Below, piece after piece: positions 45,035 to 53,018 of a DNA stretch of 64,000 nt (within the stretch, counting starts at the first letter, position 1; each line of letters starts with the position of its first letter). The stretch is from positions 62,001-126,000 of the forward strand of contig JAJPIG010000015.1 of NCBI GenBank assembly GCA_021324855.1, written 5' to 3'. Made by a program: the position numbers and the translations under genes. Under the pieces are notes generated by a model. That model searched no databases and was not told the origin of the DNA. It saw only the letters and a list, made by a program, of their open reading frames with translations. The stretch is from Pseudomonadota bacterium (lineage in GTDB: Bacteria > Desulfobacterota > Binatia > Binatales > Binataceae).

Positions 45035-45907
45035 ATGGCGAAAACACGCGACGTAACCTTCTATAGCGGCGGTGTGAAGCTCGCCGCGACACTCTACCTG
45101 CCCGACGATTCCGCGCAGGCGTTGCCGGTCGCTCTGCTCTGTCATGGACTTCGCGCTGACCGCAAGGTTTTCCTTCCGCCGTTTGCCGAGGAGTTCGTAC
45201 GCGCCGGTTACGCCGCCTTCATCCCCGATTATCGAGGCTTCGGTGAAAGCGAGGGACCGCGCCATCGGCTGATCTCGCGCGAGCGCGAGGACGACATCAT
45301 CAATTCGATCACGTTCCTCGGCATGCAGCCCGAGGTCGATGCGAACCGGGTCGGGCTGTTCGGCATCAGCTATGGCGGCGCGACCGCCATTGGCGTGGCG
45401 GCGCGCGATGAGCGCGTGCGATGCGTGGTGAGCGTAGTAACGTTCGGCGACGGCGATCGCTGGATGCGCAACTCGCGGCGGCTATGGGAATATTTTCGCT
45501 TGCGCGAGTTGATCGAGCGCGACCGCCAACGGCGCGTCACGACCGGCGCGAGCGAGTACGTCGATTTCTCGGAAATCCTGCTGGCGACGCCTGCCGAAGA
45601 GGCGCTGTACAAAGGCCAGGATCTCGCAGCGCTCAGAATCACCCTGCCGTTGGAGACCGCGGAGGACATCATCAACTACCATCCCGAACGCGTGGTCGAT
45701 CGGATCGCGCCGCGCCCCCTACTGCTGATTGCCGGCGACAAGGATTATCTGGTCGGGTGGGAGGAGTCGTCGCGGCTCTACGAACTAGCGCGCGAACCCA
45801 AGGAACTGATCATCCTGCCCGGGATGAGTCATTACCAGGTCTATTCAGACGGCTTCCGTCCGACGATCGAGGCAACGCTCAGAACGTTTCGTCGTGGGTT
45901 GATTTGA
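45035..45907 (+). CDS. Alpha/beta hydrolase
   Basis: The 290-residue protein has the nucleophile elbow GLFGISYGGATAIG (G-x-S-x-G with serine 'ISYGG'), an oxyanion-side region VALLCHGLRADRKVF, an aspartate in LLIAGDKDYLVGWEE, and a histidine in LPGMSHYQVYSDG. This completes a catalytic triad of the dienelactone-hydrolase or peptidase S9-like type. It lies between a MetE-like gene and the Tad genes without tight linkage to either. Substrate unknown. Confidence 0.85.
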   Translation: MAKTRDVTFYSGGVKLAATLYLPDDSAQALPVALLCHGLRADRKVFLPPFAEEFVRAGYAAFIPDYRGFGESEGPRHRLISREREDDIINSITFLGMQPEVDANRVGLFGISYGGATAIGVAARDERVRCVVSVVTFGDGDRWMRNSRRLWEYFRLRELIERDRQRRVTTGASEYVDFSEILLATPAEEALYKGQDLAALRITLPLETAEDIINYHPERVVDRIAPRPLLLIAGDKDYLVGWEESSRLYELAREPKELIILPGMSHYQVYSDGFRPTIEATLRTFRRGLI

Positions 45908-46044
45908 CGCTCGATCTTCCGTAACGCACCGGCCGATTTGTGTCGGTGTCGATGACAAAAAGTTGGTTGTTATGCGAGGATGGTTACCTCCATACTCGCG
46001 CCCATGAACTGAAAATAACGCTAAAAAGCTAAATTTACACCGAA

Positions 46045-46060
46045 TGGCACGGATAATGCT
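46045..46060 (+). promoter_or_regulatory. Candidate sigma-54 promoter for the Tad genes
   Basis: The sequence TGGCACGGATAATGCT fits the -24/-12 consensus TGGCAC-N5-TTGC(A/T), with GG and GC exactly 12 nt apart; only one core base (A for the first T) differs. A start point ~12 nt later falls just before the ribosome site AAGGAG and the GTG at 46085. Pilin and Tad operons are often sigma-54 dependent. An IHF-type protein is encoded at 10415..10723. Confidence 0.6.
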
Positions 46061-46084
46061 CTTTTTTGCATTAAGGAGCTAAAG

Positions 46085-47593
46085 GTGCCGATGTCGGGGG
46101 CAAAGCCGGGCCAGTTCGTCGTACTGGTCAGCATCTCGCTGGTCGCCCTTATCGGCCTCGTCGGGCTGGCGGTCGATGCCGGCTACCTCTACACAGTTCG
46201 CCGACACATGCAGACCACCGCCGATGCGGCCGCGATCGCGGCGGCCAACGTGATAGAGAGCGGTCAAAGCGGCGGGTATCAACAGGCGGCGAAGGATGTC
46301 ACCGCGATCAACGGCTTCACGGACGGCATCAATTCGGTCGCGGTGACGGTCTCTTCTCCGCCTGCCGATGGGACTTATGCCGGTCTTGCGAATTACGTCG
46401 AAGTGAAGGTTTCGCAGCCGGTCCCGACCTTCTTTTTCAACATCCTGGGATTTTCTTCAGTGACGGTCGGGGCGCTCGCCGTAGCCGGCAAGGTTAACGG
46501 GCCGGCTTGCGTCTACGCGCTCGATCCCTCGGCTCCCGGCGCCATCTCTCTCAATGGCAATTTCAGTTTGACCGCATCATGCGGCGTGCTGGCCGACTCG
46601 AACAGTTCCTCGGCGCTCAAGGCGACCGGCAACGGCAGCTTGACGGCAACCTCGATCGGCGTGGTCGGGAACTACTCTGCCAATGGCAACGTGTCCCTGA
46701 CTCCCCAGCCGCACATTAATGTCGCGCCGGCGCCGGATCCGCTTTCAGGGCTTCAGCCGCCGAGCTTTTCGGCTTGCTCGCAGCAATCCACCACTAACAG
46801 CGGCAGCTATGTAGTGAGCGGTAACAATCCGGTGGTCACAGTGCCGCCTGCGGTCTATTCCGGCGGGATGAATATCGGCGGTAACAACAGCACGGTTACT
46901 TTCAGCGGCGGGACGTATGGCAACGGAATCGCATTGAATGGTAACAACGGCAGCGTAACGTTCAATCCGGGCCAATATCAGAGCGGCGGCAGCGGCAACG
47001 CAATTTCGATCGCCGGCAATGCGACCACCACCTTCACCGCCGGCGCCTACGCATTTTGCGGTCCGGTATCGATCACCGGTAATAACAACGTGACCTTGAG
47101 TCCCGGAGTTTACTCCGGCGGCATCAGCATCACCGGCAACGCGACCGTGAAATTCAATCCCGGCACCTACATTCTGGCCGGCGGCGGACTTTCGGTCACC
47201 GGCAACTCGATTCTGACCGGGTCCGGGGTGACCTTTTATGACACCACCGGTCCGGGCGGTTACAAAGGGATCGATCTCGCCGGCAACGAGCGGGCGAATC
47301 TGAGTGCGCCGACCTCGGGCGCGATGGAAGGCATCCTGTTCTTCCAGGATCGCTCGATCGGCGCCGGTTCACCCGCCAGCTCGATCGTCGGCAACGCGCA
47401 GTCGACCTTCGACGGCGTGATCTATTTCCCCACCACCGCGATTCGTTACGTCGGAAACTCAAGCGGGAGCGGATACACAATTCTGGTTGCCGACACGATT
47501 TCGGTCGTCGGCAACGCGTCGCTCCAGATCGGCAACGACTACTCGTCGCTTACCGACGGTTCGCCGATCAAATCTACCGCGCTCTACGAGTAG
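46085..47593 (+). CDS. Tad-like (TadG) protein with Asn/Gly-rich beta repeats
   Basis: The start is GTG 46085, 6 nt after AAGGAG; an ATG at 46091 is the alternative. Residues ~8-65 are the TadG-type membrane-anchored segment QFVVLVSISLVALIGLVGLAVDAGYLYTVRRHMQTTADAAAIAAAN. Residues ~150-430 contain many short repeats of the type [IV]-x-GNxx-[VT]-x-F-x-PGxY-x-GG, for example in ALNGNNGSVTFNPGQYQ and SITGNNNVTLSPGVYSGG. They look like a right-handed beta-helix. The rest is exported. No TadA ATPase, prepilin peptidase or RcpA is in the window, so the secretion machinery must be elsewhere. Confidence 0.82.
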   Translation: MPMSGAKPGQFVVLVSISLVALIGLVGLAVDAGYLYTVRRHMQTTADAAAIAAANVIESGQSGGYQQAAKDVTAINGFTDGINSVAVTVSSPPADGTYAGLANYVEVKVSQPVPTFFFNILGFSSVTVGALAVAGKVNGPACVYALDPSAPGAISLNGNFSLTASCGVLADSNSSSALKATGNGSLTATSIGVVGNYSANGNVSLTPQPHINVAPAPDPLSGLQPPSFSACSQQSTTNSGSYVVSGNNPVVTVPPAVYSGGMNIGGNNSTVTFSGGTYGNGIALNGNNGSVTFNPGQYQSGGSGNAISIAGNATTTFTAGAYAFCGPVSITGNNNVTLSPGVYSGGISITGNATVKFNPGTYILAGGGLSVTGNSILTGSGVTFYDTTGPGGYKGIDLAGNERANLSAPTSGAMEGILFFQDRSIGAGSPASSIVGNAQSTFDGVIYFPTTAIRYVGNSSGSGYTILVADTISVVGNASLQIGNDYSSLTDGSPIKSTALYE

Positions 47594-47601
47594 GCTCCGA
47601 A

Positions 47602-48078
47602 ATGCCGCCGTCCATCGATAATCGCGACTCCTTGCGCCGGAACCGCAGATGGTTTCTCGCCCCCGGCCAGGGCGCTGCCGAGCTGGCGCTGACCCTGCCC
47701 GTGCTGATTCTGCTTCTCCTGATCGGCACCGATTTGGCCCGCGTCTTCTACCTGAGTATCGGGGTTAACAGTGCGGCGCGCGCGGGTGCGGAGTATGGAT
47801 CTCAGAGTGTGATCACCGCCGCCGATTCCGACGGTATGATCGCGGCGGCCAGGAATGACGGCGCCAATCTACCGAGCCTTAGTGTCACGGCCATCCAATG
47901 CACGTGTATGAGCCCTTCGTCGGTTCCGGCCTGCCCGCCGAACTATTGTGCCGACAACCCTCAGGGCACTTACGTGACGGTCACAGCGCAGGCCCCGTTT
48001 CACACGGTTGTCACTTATCCCGGCCTGCCTTTTTCTATGACACTTTCGGGCAAGGCAATCATGCCGGTGCAGCGATGA
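47602..48078 (+). CDS. TadE family pilus-like protein
   Basis: This 158-residue protein has the TadE signature QGAAELALTLPVLILLLLIGTDLARVFYLSIGVNSAARAGAEYG near residues 25-65: a charged residue, then a hydrophobic helix with a glutamate at the fifth position. The remainder is a small exported domain with four cysteines (CTCMSPS and CPPNYC). It follows the TadG-like gene by 8 bp and overlaps the next TadE-like gene by 4 bp (ATGA). Confidence 0.87.
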   Translation: MPPSIDNRDSLRRNRRWFLAPGQGAAELALTLPVLILLLLIGTDLARVFYLSIGVNSAARAGAEYGSQSVITAADSDGMIAAARNDGANLPSLSVTAIQCTCMSPSSVPACPPNYCADNPQGTYVTVTAQAPFHTVVTYPGLPFSMTLSGKAIMPVQR

Positions 48079-48494
48079 TCGGACGGGCGAACCTTCGGCG
48101 CACTCGGGCCGGCCAGAGCACGGTCGAATTTGCCGCTGTGATGACGGTTTTCCTGCTGCTCACCTTCGTGACGATGAAGCTCGCGCTGGCCGTCTACAAC
48201 TACAACATCGTATGCTCGGCGGCGCGCGAAGCGGCGCGTTATGCGATGGTTCGCGGGCCGAACAGTCCCAACCCGGCCACCACCGCGCAAATCCAGCAGG
48301 CCGCGATCGATGCGGCGCCGGGACTGAGCCTCGCGACCGGCAATATCAATGTGTCGTGGGTGAACGACCCGAATCTTCCGTCGCGCAAGGATGTGGAAAT
48401 TCAGATCAGCTATCCGTACACGCTGTCGATACCCTTCATGTCCTCGCGCACGCTGACCCTCTCCAGCACCGCGCAGATGCTCGCCGCACAGTAG
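48075..48494 (+). CDS. TadE/TadF-like pseudopilin
   Basis: The ATG at 48075 overlaps the previous stop (ATGA). The 139-residue protein begins with a short basic N terminus, then RAGQSTVEFAAVMTVFLLLTFVTMKLALAVYNYNIVCSAAREAARYAMV, the TadE/TadF helix with glutamate at the expected site. A small C-terminal beta domain follows. Together with the two genes upstream it makes a three-gene minor-pilin set. A longer in-frame extension upstream overlaps the previous gene and is not used. Confidence 0.86.
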   Translation: MIGRANLRRTRAGQSTVEFAAVMTVFLLLTFVTMKLALAVYNYNIVCSAAREAARYAMVRGPNSPNPATTAQIQQAAIDAAPGLSLATGNINVSWVNDPNLPSRKDVEIQISYPYTLSIPFMSSRTLTLSSTAQMLAAQ

Positions 48495-49540
48495 CAGCGC
48501 ATCAGTTTGGGTTCGCGAATTTTTCGCGCGAGTAAGGGAACGCACGGCGGCACAAGCGCTCCTCTCCGTCATCTCGACCGGAGCCGAGCGACACAGGAGC
48601 GAGGCGCAGTGGAGAAAGCAAATTGCTTCGCCCTTCGACTTCGCTCAGGGTAAAACTCCGATCCCTCGACTCCGCTCGTCCAGCAGTCCTTCGCCTGCGG
48701 CTCAGGATGGTCGCAGCGGCTAACTTGCTGCACTCGGGATGATGGTATGGACTTCCGCCCGCTTGTATGCGACCTCGCAATGGGCCGGGAATGTAACGCG
48801 GATTTTCATCAGGCCACGGGCCTTTCATCGCCCGATTCGCAAGGCGGGATATATGACCGCAACCGCATTCCCTTTGCGGGAAATCCACGCGCCATCGCAA
48901 TTGTCAAGCGCCGAGGATGGCGCCCGCAATCCATGACTTGTTGCTCGTACTTGACGCACGGGGTAAAACTTAACCGTTCGCGCCGTTTGGGACGGCTGCT
49001 AACGTCGCACGGCTGACACGGGAGCAAGGGGGCGTGCAGTTGCCTCCGTGACAAGGGTGCGCTTGGACCATCGAGCCGCAAGCGGGGGCGGGGGAAGCGG
49101 TGATGGGCGGATGCCAGACCGGCTGGTGGATTAGGGTGAGAAGAGCCGAGCTACATGCCACAGGCTCGTCCGGGGATTTTGACTTTTCGGGGAGACGGGG
49201 ACCCATTCGGGCTCCCGGGACGCTCCAATAATTTTACCGGTCCCTCACTGATCACGCGGCGAAAGCACGCGTCTTCAGTCAAACATCTTTCGATCTCAGT
49301 CAATTCAACTACTGACGGTGGTCGCGGCGGACGATGCGTTGTGTCCGCTGACGCTCAGGATGCCGGTCTGCGGCCGGTGTCGCGGCAATCGACCGTCAAT
49401 TTCACCCGTTGGGAGAGTCAGCTTTGCGCAGCGGACATCTGGGTTACAGAAAGGCATACGCATCGCGTCCCTCGCTCGATACCAGGCATACGGCCTGGCG
49501 AGGCGTCGTCAGACCGCTGATTCCCGCTCCGCCGCCGGTG
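48495..49540. other. Long non-coding stretch with repeats and hairpins
   Basis: About 1 kb without a convincing gene; ORFs here are short and have no family features. Bases ~48560-48720 contain REP-like phrases (TTCGCTCAGG, CTCCGCTCG and similar). At 49017-49027 and 49040-49050 there is an 11-bp inverted repeat with one mismatch and one G-U pair, followed by a G-rich segment to ~49210. It may contain a structured RNA or only repeat debris. I do not recognise a riboswitch or RNA family. Confidence 0.45.
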
Positions 49541-50113
49541 ATGATGGCGGCGCGGTTGGCTAACGCGAGTGAATTGTCAGCCTGCGGCGAGGCGGGCCAA
49601 TCTATCGCCGACTACCTTCCCCTCAACCTTCGTTCGATCCTGAACCACGGCATGTTTCCTTCGACGCGCACCGACGAGCGCACCATAAATCGGATCGCAC
49701 GGCGCGGCCCGAGCGATGCGACCTTGCGCGAATTTGCCCGTGCGGTGCGGAGTTTTGCCGCGACGCGCGCGCGCGAACATTGGGTCGAATGCGCCGTGTC
49801 GATCCGCGAACTCGAGCTTGCGACCGCGATCGGAGCGCGCGGCGAGAGCTCCTCGTTTATCTGCCTGAAGTGTGCCGTGCTCGCGCCGCCGACGGAACTT
49901 CAACTCCATCGCGAGCCCGCGTGTATCATTGCGCCGCTCGAAGCGTCGTCGGCCCGCTTAAGCGCGCCAGAGCGCGCGCGGCGCGCGGTCGAGAAGTTTC
50001 GCACCGCGCGGGAAGCCGAAGGCCTCCCGCATTACGACCTTGATTGCTACGTCTCGAAGGGCCGGATGGTCTTCACGTGGCGGCCGCCGGCAGGACCGGC
50101 GCTCGATCACTGA
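49541..50113 (+). CDS. Hypothetical protein with a CxxC motif
   Basis: The start at ATG 49541 is a guess; an earlier ATG at 49409 adds 44 residues that look like translated non-coding DNA. The 190-residue product is rich in Arg, Ala and Glu. It has an ICLKC motif near residue 107, a mid-helix RELELATAIGARGE, and a C-terminal helical APERARRAVEKFRTAREAEGL followed by HYDLDCYVSKGRMVFTW. Composition and frame bias resemble real genes of the region, but I cannot assign a family. It is convergent with rpsU. Confidence 0.45.
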   Translation: MMAARLANASELSACGEAGQSIADYLPLNLRSILNHGMFPSTRTDERTINRIARRGPSDATLREFARAVRSFAATRAREHWVECAVSIRELELATAIGARGESSSFICLKCAVLAPPTELQLHREPACIIAPLEASSARLSAPERARRAVEKFRTAREAEGLPHYDLDCYVSKGRMVFTWRPPAGPALDH

Positions 50114-50187
50114 TCGATTGGCCGTACGAGCGCGACGCCGTTCATCGTCGGCGGATCAGTCGGAAACGCGATGGATTGACGGGGCGC

Positions 50188-50385
50188 CTACATTGCGGAG
50201 GCGCGACGGCGGCGTTGTTCCTTGCGGCGGCGGCGCTGAGCCTCCGAACGCTTGCGCTTGCGGCGCACGCTCGGCTTCTCATAGAAGGCCCGCTTCTTCA
50301 TCTCTTTGAAAACGCCCTCTTTGGCCAGCTTGCGCTTGAGCACGCGCATCGCCTGGTCGAGTGAGCCTTCAACCCTTATTTCCAT
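50188..50385 (-). CDS. rpsU: 30S ribosomal protein S21
   Basis: The 65-residue basic protein has the S21 features EGSLDQAMRVLKRKLAKEGVFKEMKKR and AFYEKPSVRRKRKRSEAQRRRRK. S21 joins late in 30S assembly near the anti-Shine-Dalgarno end of 16S rRNA. The start codon is ATG 50385. It stands alone rather than in the usual rpsU-dnaG-rpoD group. Confidence 0.96.
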   Translation of the reverse strand: MEIRVEGSLDQAMRVLKRKLAKEGVFKEMKKRAFYEKPSVRRKRKRSEAQRRRRKEQRRRRASAM

Positions 50386-50484
50386 AAAGCTCCATTGATC
50401 GTAATTAAGCAGCCGAGCTTAAGTCCGGCGCCCAACAGTGTCAACATCGGCATTCAGACTATCGCCATTTGAGGAGCGAGGCCA

Positions 50485-51255
50485 ATGGATTTGGGATTGA
50501 AGGGCAAGGCCGCGATGATAACCGGGGCGAGCCGCGGCATCGGCCGCGCGATCGCAGCCACGCTCGCCGCGGAGGGCGTCCGCCTGAGCATCTGCGCGCG
50601 CGGGAGCGAGGACCTTGAGAAAGCGGCCGCCGAGTTGCGCGCGGCGGGGGCGGACGTTATCGCACATTCCGCCGATCAGACCGACCCGGCGGCCGTCGAG
50701 CGATGGTTCAAAGCGACGGTCGCGCATTTCGGCGGCATCGATATTCTGATTAACAACGCGGGCGCATCGCGGCAGGGCGGAATCTTCAACCTTACCGACG
50801 AGGACTGGCGCGCGATCTTCGAGCTGAACTTTTTTGCCGAGGCGCGGCTTGCGCGCCTCTGCGCCGCCGACATGGAACGGCGCGGCGGCGGCGCGATCAT
50901 CAACGTCGCTTCGATCTGGGGCCGCGAGGCGGGCGGCCAGCCGGCTTATGTCGCATCGAAGGCGGCGCTGATAGCATTCACCAAGATGCTCGCGCGCGAG
51001 CTGGCGCCGAAATCGATCCGAGTCAATTCGATTGCGCCCGGCTCGATTCTCTATCCGGGCGGCGCCTGGGAGCGGCGCTTCAAGGAGAGCCCGGAGTTCG
51101 AGCGCGATTTCGTCAGTCACGAACTGCCGGCGGGCCGGCTCGGCCGTCCCGAGGAGGTCGCGTACGCGGTCGCGATGCTCGCATCGCCGCGTGCGAGTTG
51201 GATTAACGGCGCCAGTCTCGTCGTTGATGGCGCCCAGAGCCGATCGATTCTGTAA
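50485..51255 (+). CDS. Short-chain dehydrogenase/reductase (FabG-like)
   Basis: The 256-residue SDR has the classical layout: nucleotide site TGASRGIGRAIAATLA, NNAGAS, the catalytic serine in NVASIWGREAG, and the YVASK pair (Tyr-x-x-x-Lys). The C-terminal VAYAVAMLASPRASWINGASLVVDGAQ is typical. It has a GAGCGAGG ribosome-site-like sequence before the ATG. The arginine-rich start after the cofactor motif (SICARG) favours NADP. Neighbours (LLM oxidoreductase downstream on the other strand) suggest catabolic use; exact substrate unknown. Confidence 0.9.
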   Translation: MDLGLKGKAAMITGASRGIGRAIAATLAAEGVRLSICARGSEDLEKAAAELRAAGADVIAHSADQTDPAAVERWFKATVAHFGGIDILINNAGASRQGGIFNLTDEDWRAIFELNFFAEARLARLCAADMERRGGGAIINVASIWGREAGGQPAYVASKAALIAFTKMLARELAPKSIRVNSIAPGSILYPGGAWERRFKESPEFERDFVSHELPAGRLGRPEEVAYAVAMLASPRASWINGASLVVDGAQSRSIL

Positions 51256-51275
51256 TCGCGTTAACCTCGAACGGC

Positions 51276-52307
51276 TCAGCGATTTCGGAAGTGCGGCATC
51301 ACTTCCTTTGCGAACAGCTCGATCGCGCTGCGCGTGTGGCGCGGATCCATTCCGGCCGGGCCGACCGATAAAACCACTTCTGTCGGTTCCATCTCCTTGA
51401 TCCGATGGTCAAGGATCTTCGCCACCTCGTCAGGCGAACCGACCATTGCCTGCCCGAAGTAACTGCGGCCGGTTTTGCGCAGCTCGCCGACGGGTGGAAT
51501 GTTGAACTCGATGTCCTTGTGCGTATTCCGCATCCCCTCTTCGCTCAAAAACATCGCGTAATGCCACGACATCGCCCAGTGCAGATGGGCCTCGGCTTCG
51601 TCCCACGCCTGATCGTGGGTCGGTGCGGTATGAAAATTTTCCATCAGGGCGCGCTGAAAATTGCGCGGATCGAATCCGGCGCTGCGCAGGCCCGCTTCGT
51701 ATGTCGCGCGGCGTTCGGGAGTGCCCGGGCCGACCAGGTTGTAGCCGTGAGCGCCAGCCTCGAACAGCGCCTTCTCGCCGACCGCGCCGACAAAGAACGG
51801 AACCGGCCGCTGCACCGGCTTGGTCGTCATCCGCACCTGGTTGAATTCCCAGTACCTCCCTTTCCAGTCGAAGCACTCCTCGGTGAAGCATCGCTTGATG
51901 ATTTCCAGCCCCTCGTACATCCGCGGGCGGCGTTGCTTAATCGGAATGCCGAAGGTTTTAAACTCGCCCGGATGCGAGCCTGGCCCGATGCCCGCGTTGA
52001 GGCGTCCGTTGGAGATGAGATCGAGCGTTGCGAGGTCTTCCGCGGCGCGGATCGGATGATGAAACGGCAGCAGCAGTACCGCCGAGCCGAGCCGGATGCG
52101 CTCGGTGCGGGCGGCGATCGCGGAGAGCACCATGAGCTGCGAGGGACTCCATTGGTCTTCGCTGAAATGATGCTCGCTGGTCCAAACCGTATCGAAACCC
52201 AGCTTCTCGGCGAGCACGCCGATCTCGATCGATTCGCGGTAGATGTCGGCGAGCGGCCGAGCCCATCGCGGCGGATTGCGAATCCACATCATCACGGCGA
52301 ATTTCAT
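51276..52307 (-). CDS. LLM-class flavin-dependent oxidoreductase
   Basis: The 343-residue luciferase-like monooxygenase has a TIM-barrel pattern: LAEKLGFDTVWTSEHHFSEDQWSPS near the N terminus, RIRLGSAVLLLPFHHPIRAAEDLATLDLISNGRLNAGIGPGSHPGEF, and the C-terminal MVGSPDEVAKILDHRI. These enzymes use FMNH2, or F420 in some subgroups, to hydroxylate or cleave diverse organics. It is followed on the minus strand, about 620 bp away, by no related gene; the selenocysteine candidate 52349..52921 lies just upstream. Substrate unknown. Confidence 0.9.
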   Translation of the reverse strand: MKFAVMMWIRNPPRWARPLADIYRESIEIGVLAEKLGFDTVWTSEHHFSEDQWSPSQLMVLSAIAARTERIRLGSAVLLLPFHHPIRAAEDLATLDLISNGRLNAGIGPGSHPGEFKTFGIPIKQRRPRMYEGLEIIKRCFTEECFDWKGRYWEFNQVRMTTKPVQRPVPFFVGAVGEKALFEAGAHGYNLVGPGTPERRATYEAGLRSAGFDPRNFQRALMENFHTAPTHDQAWDEAEAHLHWAMSWHYAMFLSEEGMRNTHKDIEFNIPPVGELRKTGRSYFGQAMVGSPDEVAKILDHRIKEMEPTEVVLSVGPAGMDPRHTRSAIELFAKEVMPHFRNR

Positions 52308-52348
52308 TAGTAACCCTCCAAAGCTAATCGCCTATCCCCCGGAATCGC

Positions 52349-52921
52349 TCAGTGGCGTCCGGCCTTGCGCACCGGATGGTCGGGCGGCAGCGTGCAAAAA
52401 TCATCGCTCCCGACCTCAAACACACGGTTGAAGCGCGCGCGGAAATTTTCGAGCGCGACGGCGGCCGCGAGCTCGACCAACTGCGGAACGTCGAAAAACT
52501 TCTGTAGCTCGGCAAACAACGGATCGGGAATCGTGGCCGGCGTCGCGGTCATCGCTTCGGTCAGGCGCAGCACCGCCTTTTCCTTCGCGTCGAATGCCGG
52601 ACTGCTTTCGAACTCGGCGACGGTTTCGAGCTGATCATCGCGGATGCCCTGGTCTCTGCCAACGGCAGAATGGATATCCACTCAGAACGGGCATCCGGCC
52701 ATCTGCGCCGCGCGGAGCGACGCAAGGGTCTTGAGTCGCGGCTCGACGATTTTCGAGCCGCTGATCACGGCTCCGAGGTTCGTCGTCACCGCGAGCAGGT
52801 CGGGCACGTGCGCGGTCACCGTCGTTGGTGACGGCACGCGGCCGAGGGCTTTTTCGGCGCGCTGATAGATCTCCTGGACGGCCGGCGGAGCCTGCCCGAA
52901 ATCAACGCCTTTGATTCGCAT
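52349..52921 (-). CDS. AhpD/carboxymuconolactone-decarboxylase-fold protein with in-frame TGA at the second active-site cysteine (candidate selenoprotein)
   Basis: The frame runs from ATG 52921, behind GGGAG at 6 nt, to the stop at 52349, 191 codons, interrupted only by TGA at 52682..52684 (codon 80). The first 79 residues end ASLRAAQMAGCPF; directly after the TGA comes VDIHSAVGRDQGIRDDQ. In this fold the active site is C-x-x-C followed by hydrophobic residues and His, so the TGA sits exactly at the second cysteine (CPF-U-VDIH). The rest, with FDAKEKAVLRLTEAMT and FDVPQLVELAAAVALENFRARFN, is intact and family-like. A gene caller would report two abutting genes, 52682..52921 and 52349..52681. 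Family members are peroxidases or disulfide-type reductases; a CxxU pair would make a strong redox centre. Confidence 0.87.
52654..52670 (-). promoter_or_regulatory. Candidate SECIS hairpin in the carboxymuconolactone-decarboxylase-like gene
   Basis: Nucleotides 13-18 after the UGA (UCUGCC) pair perfectly with 22-27 (GGCAGA) around the triloop GUU; a U-G pair extends it by one. The loop begins 18 nt after the UGA and its first base is G. Bacterial SECIS elements are described as having a 3-14 nt loop with G in the first two positions, 16-37 nt from the UGA, so this meets all three criteria. Confidence 0.75.
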
Positions 52922-53018
52922 CGAAGTCTCCCTTCCGATCCGAGCGGCGGACCGCGCCGCGTCGTATCACGTTCGTCCGGACTATAGCGCTAATTCAGGA
53001 TGATCGGGGAGGCGAAAG

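Noticed and set aside
48940-49060. c-di-GMP-I riboswitch
   Set aside because: Only the first ~15 nt resemble the motif; the GAAA-type tetraloop stem and later conserved blocks are absent.
52349-52681. Separate small gene starting right after the TGA at 52682
   Set aside because: It would begin with GTG directly after the stop, have no ribosome site of its own, and lack the first half of the carboxymuconolactone decarboxylase fold; a single Sec-containing frame explains it better.
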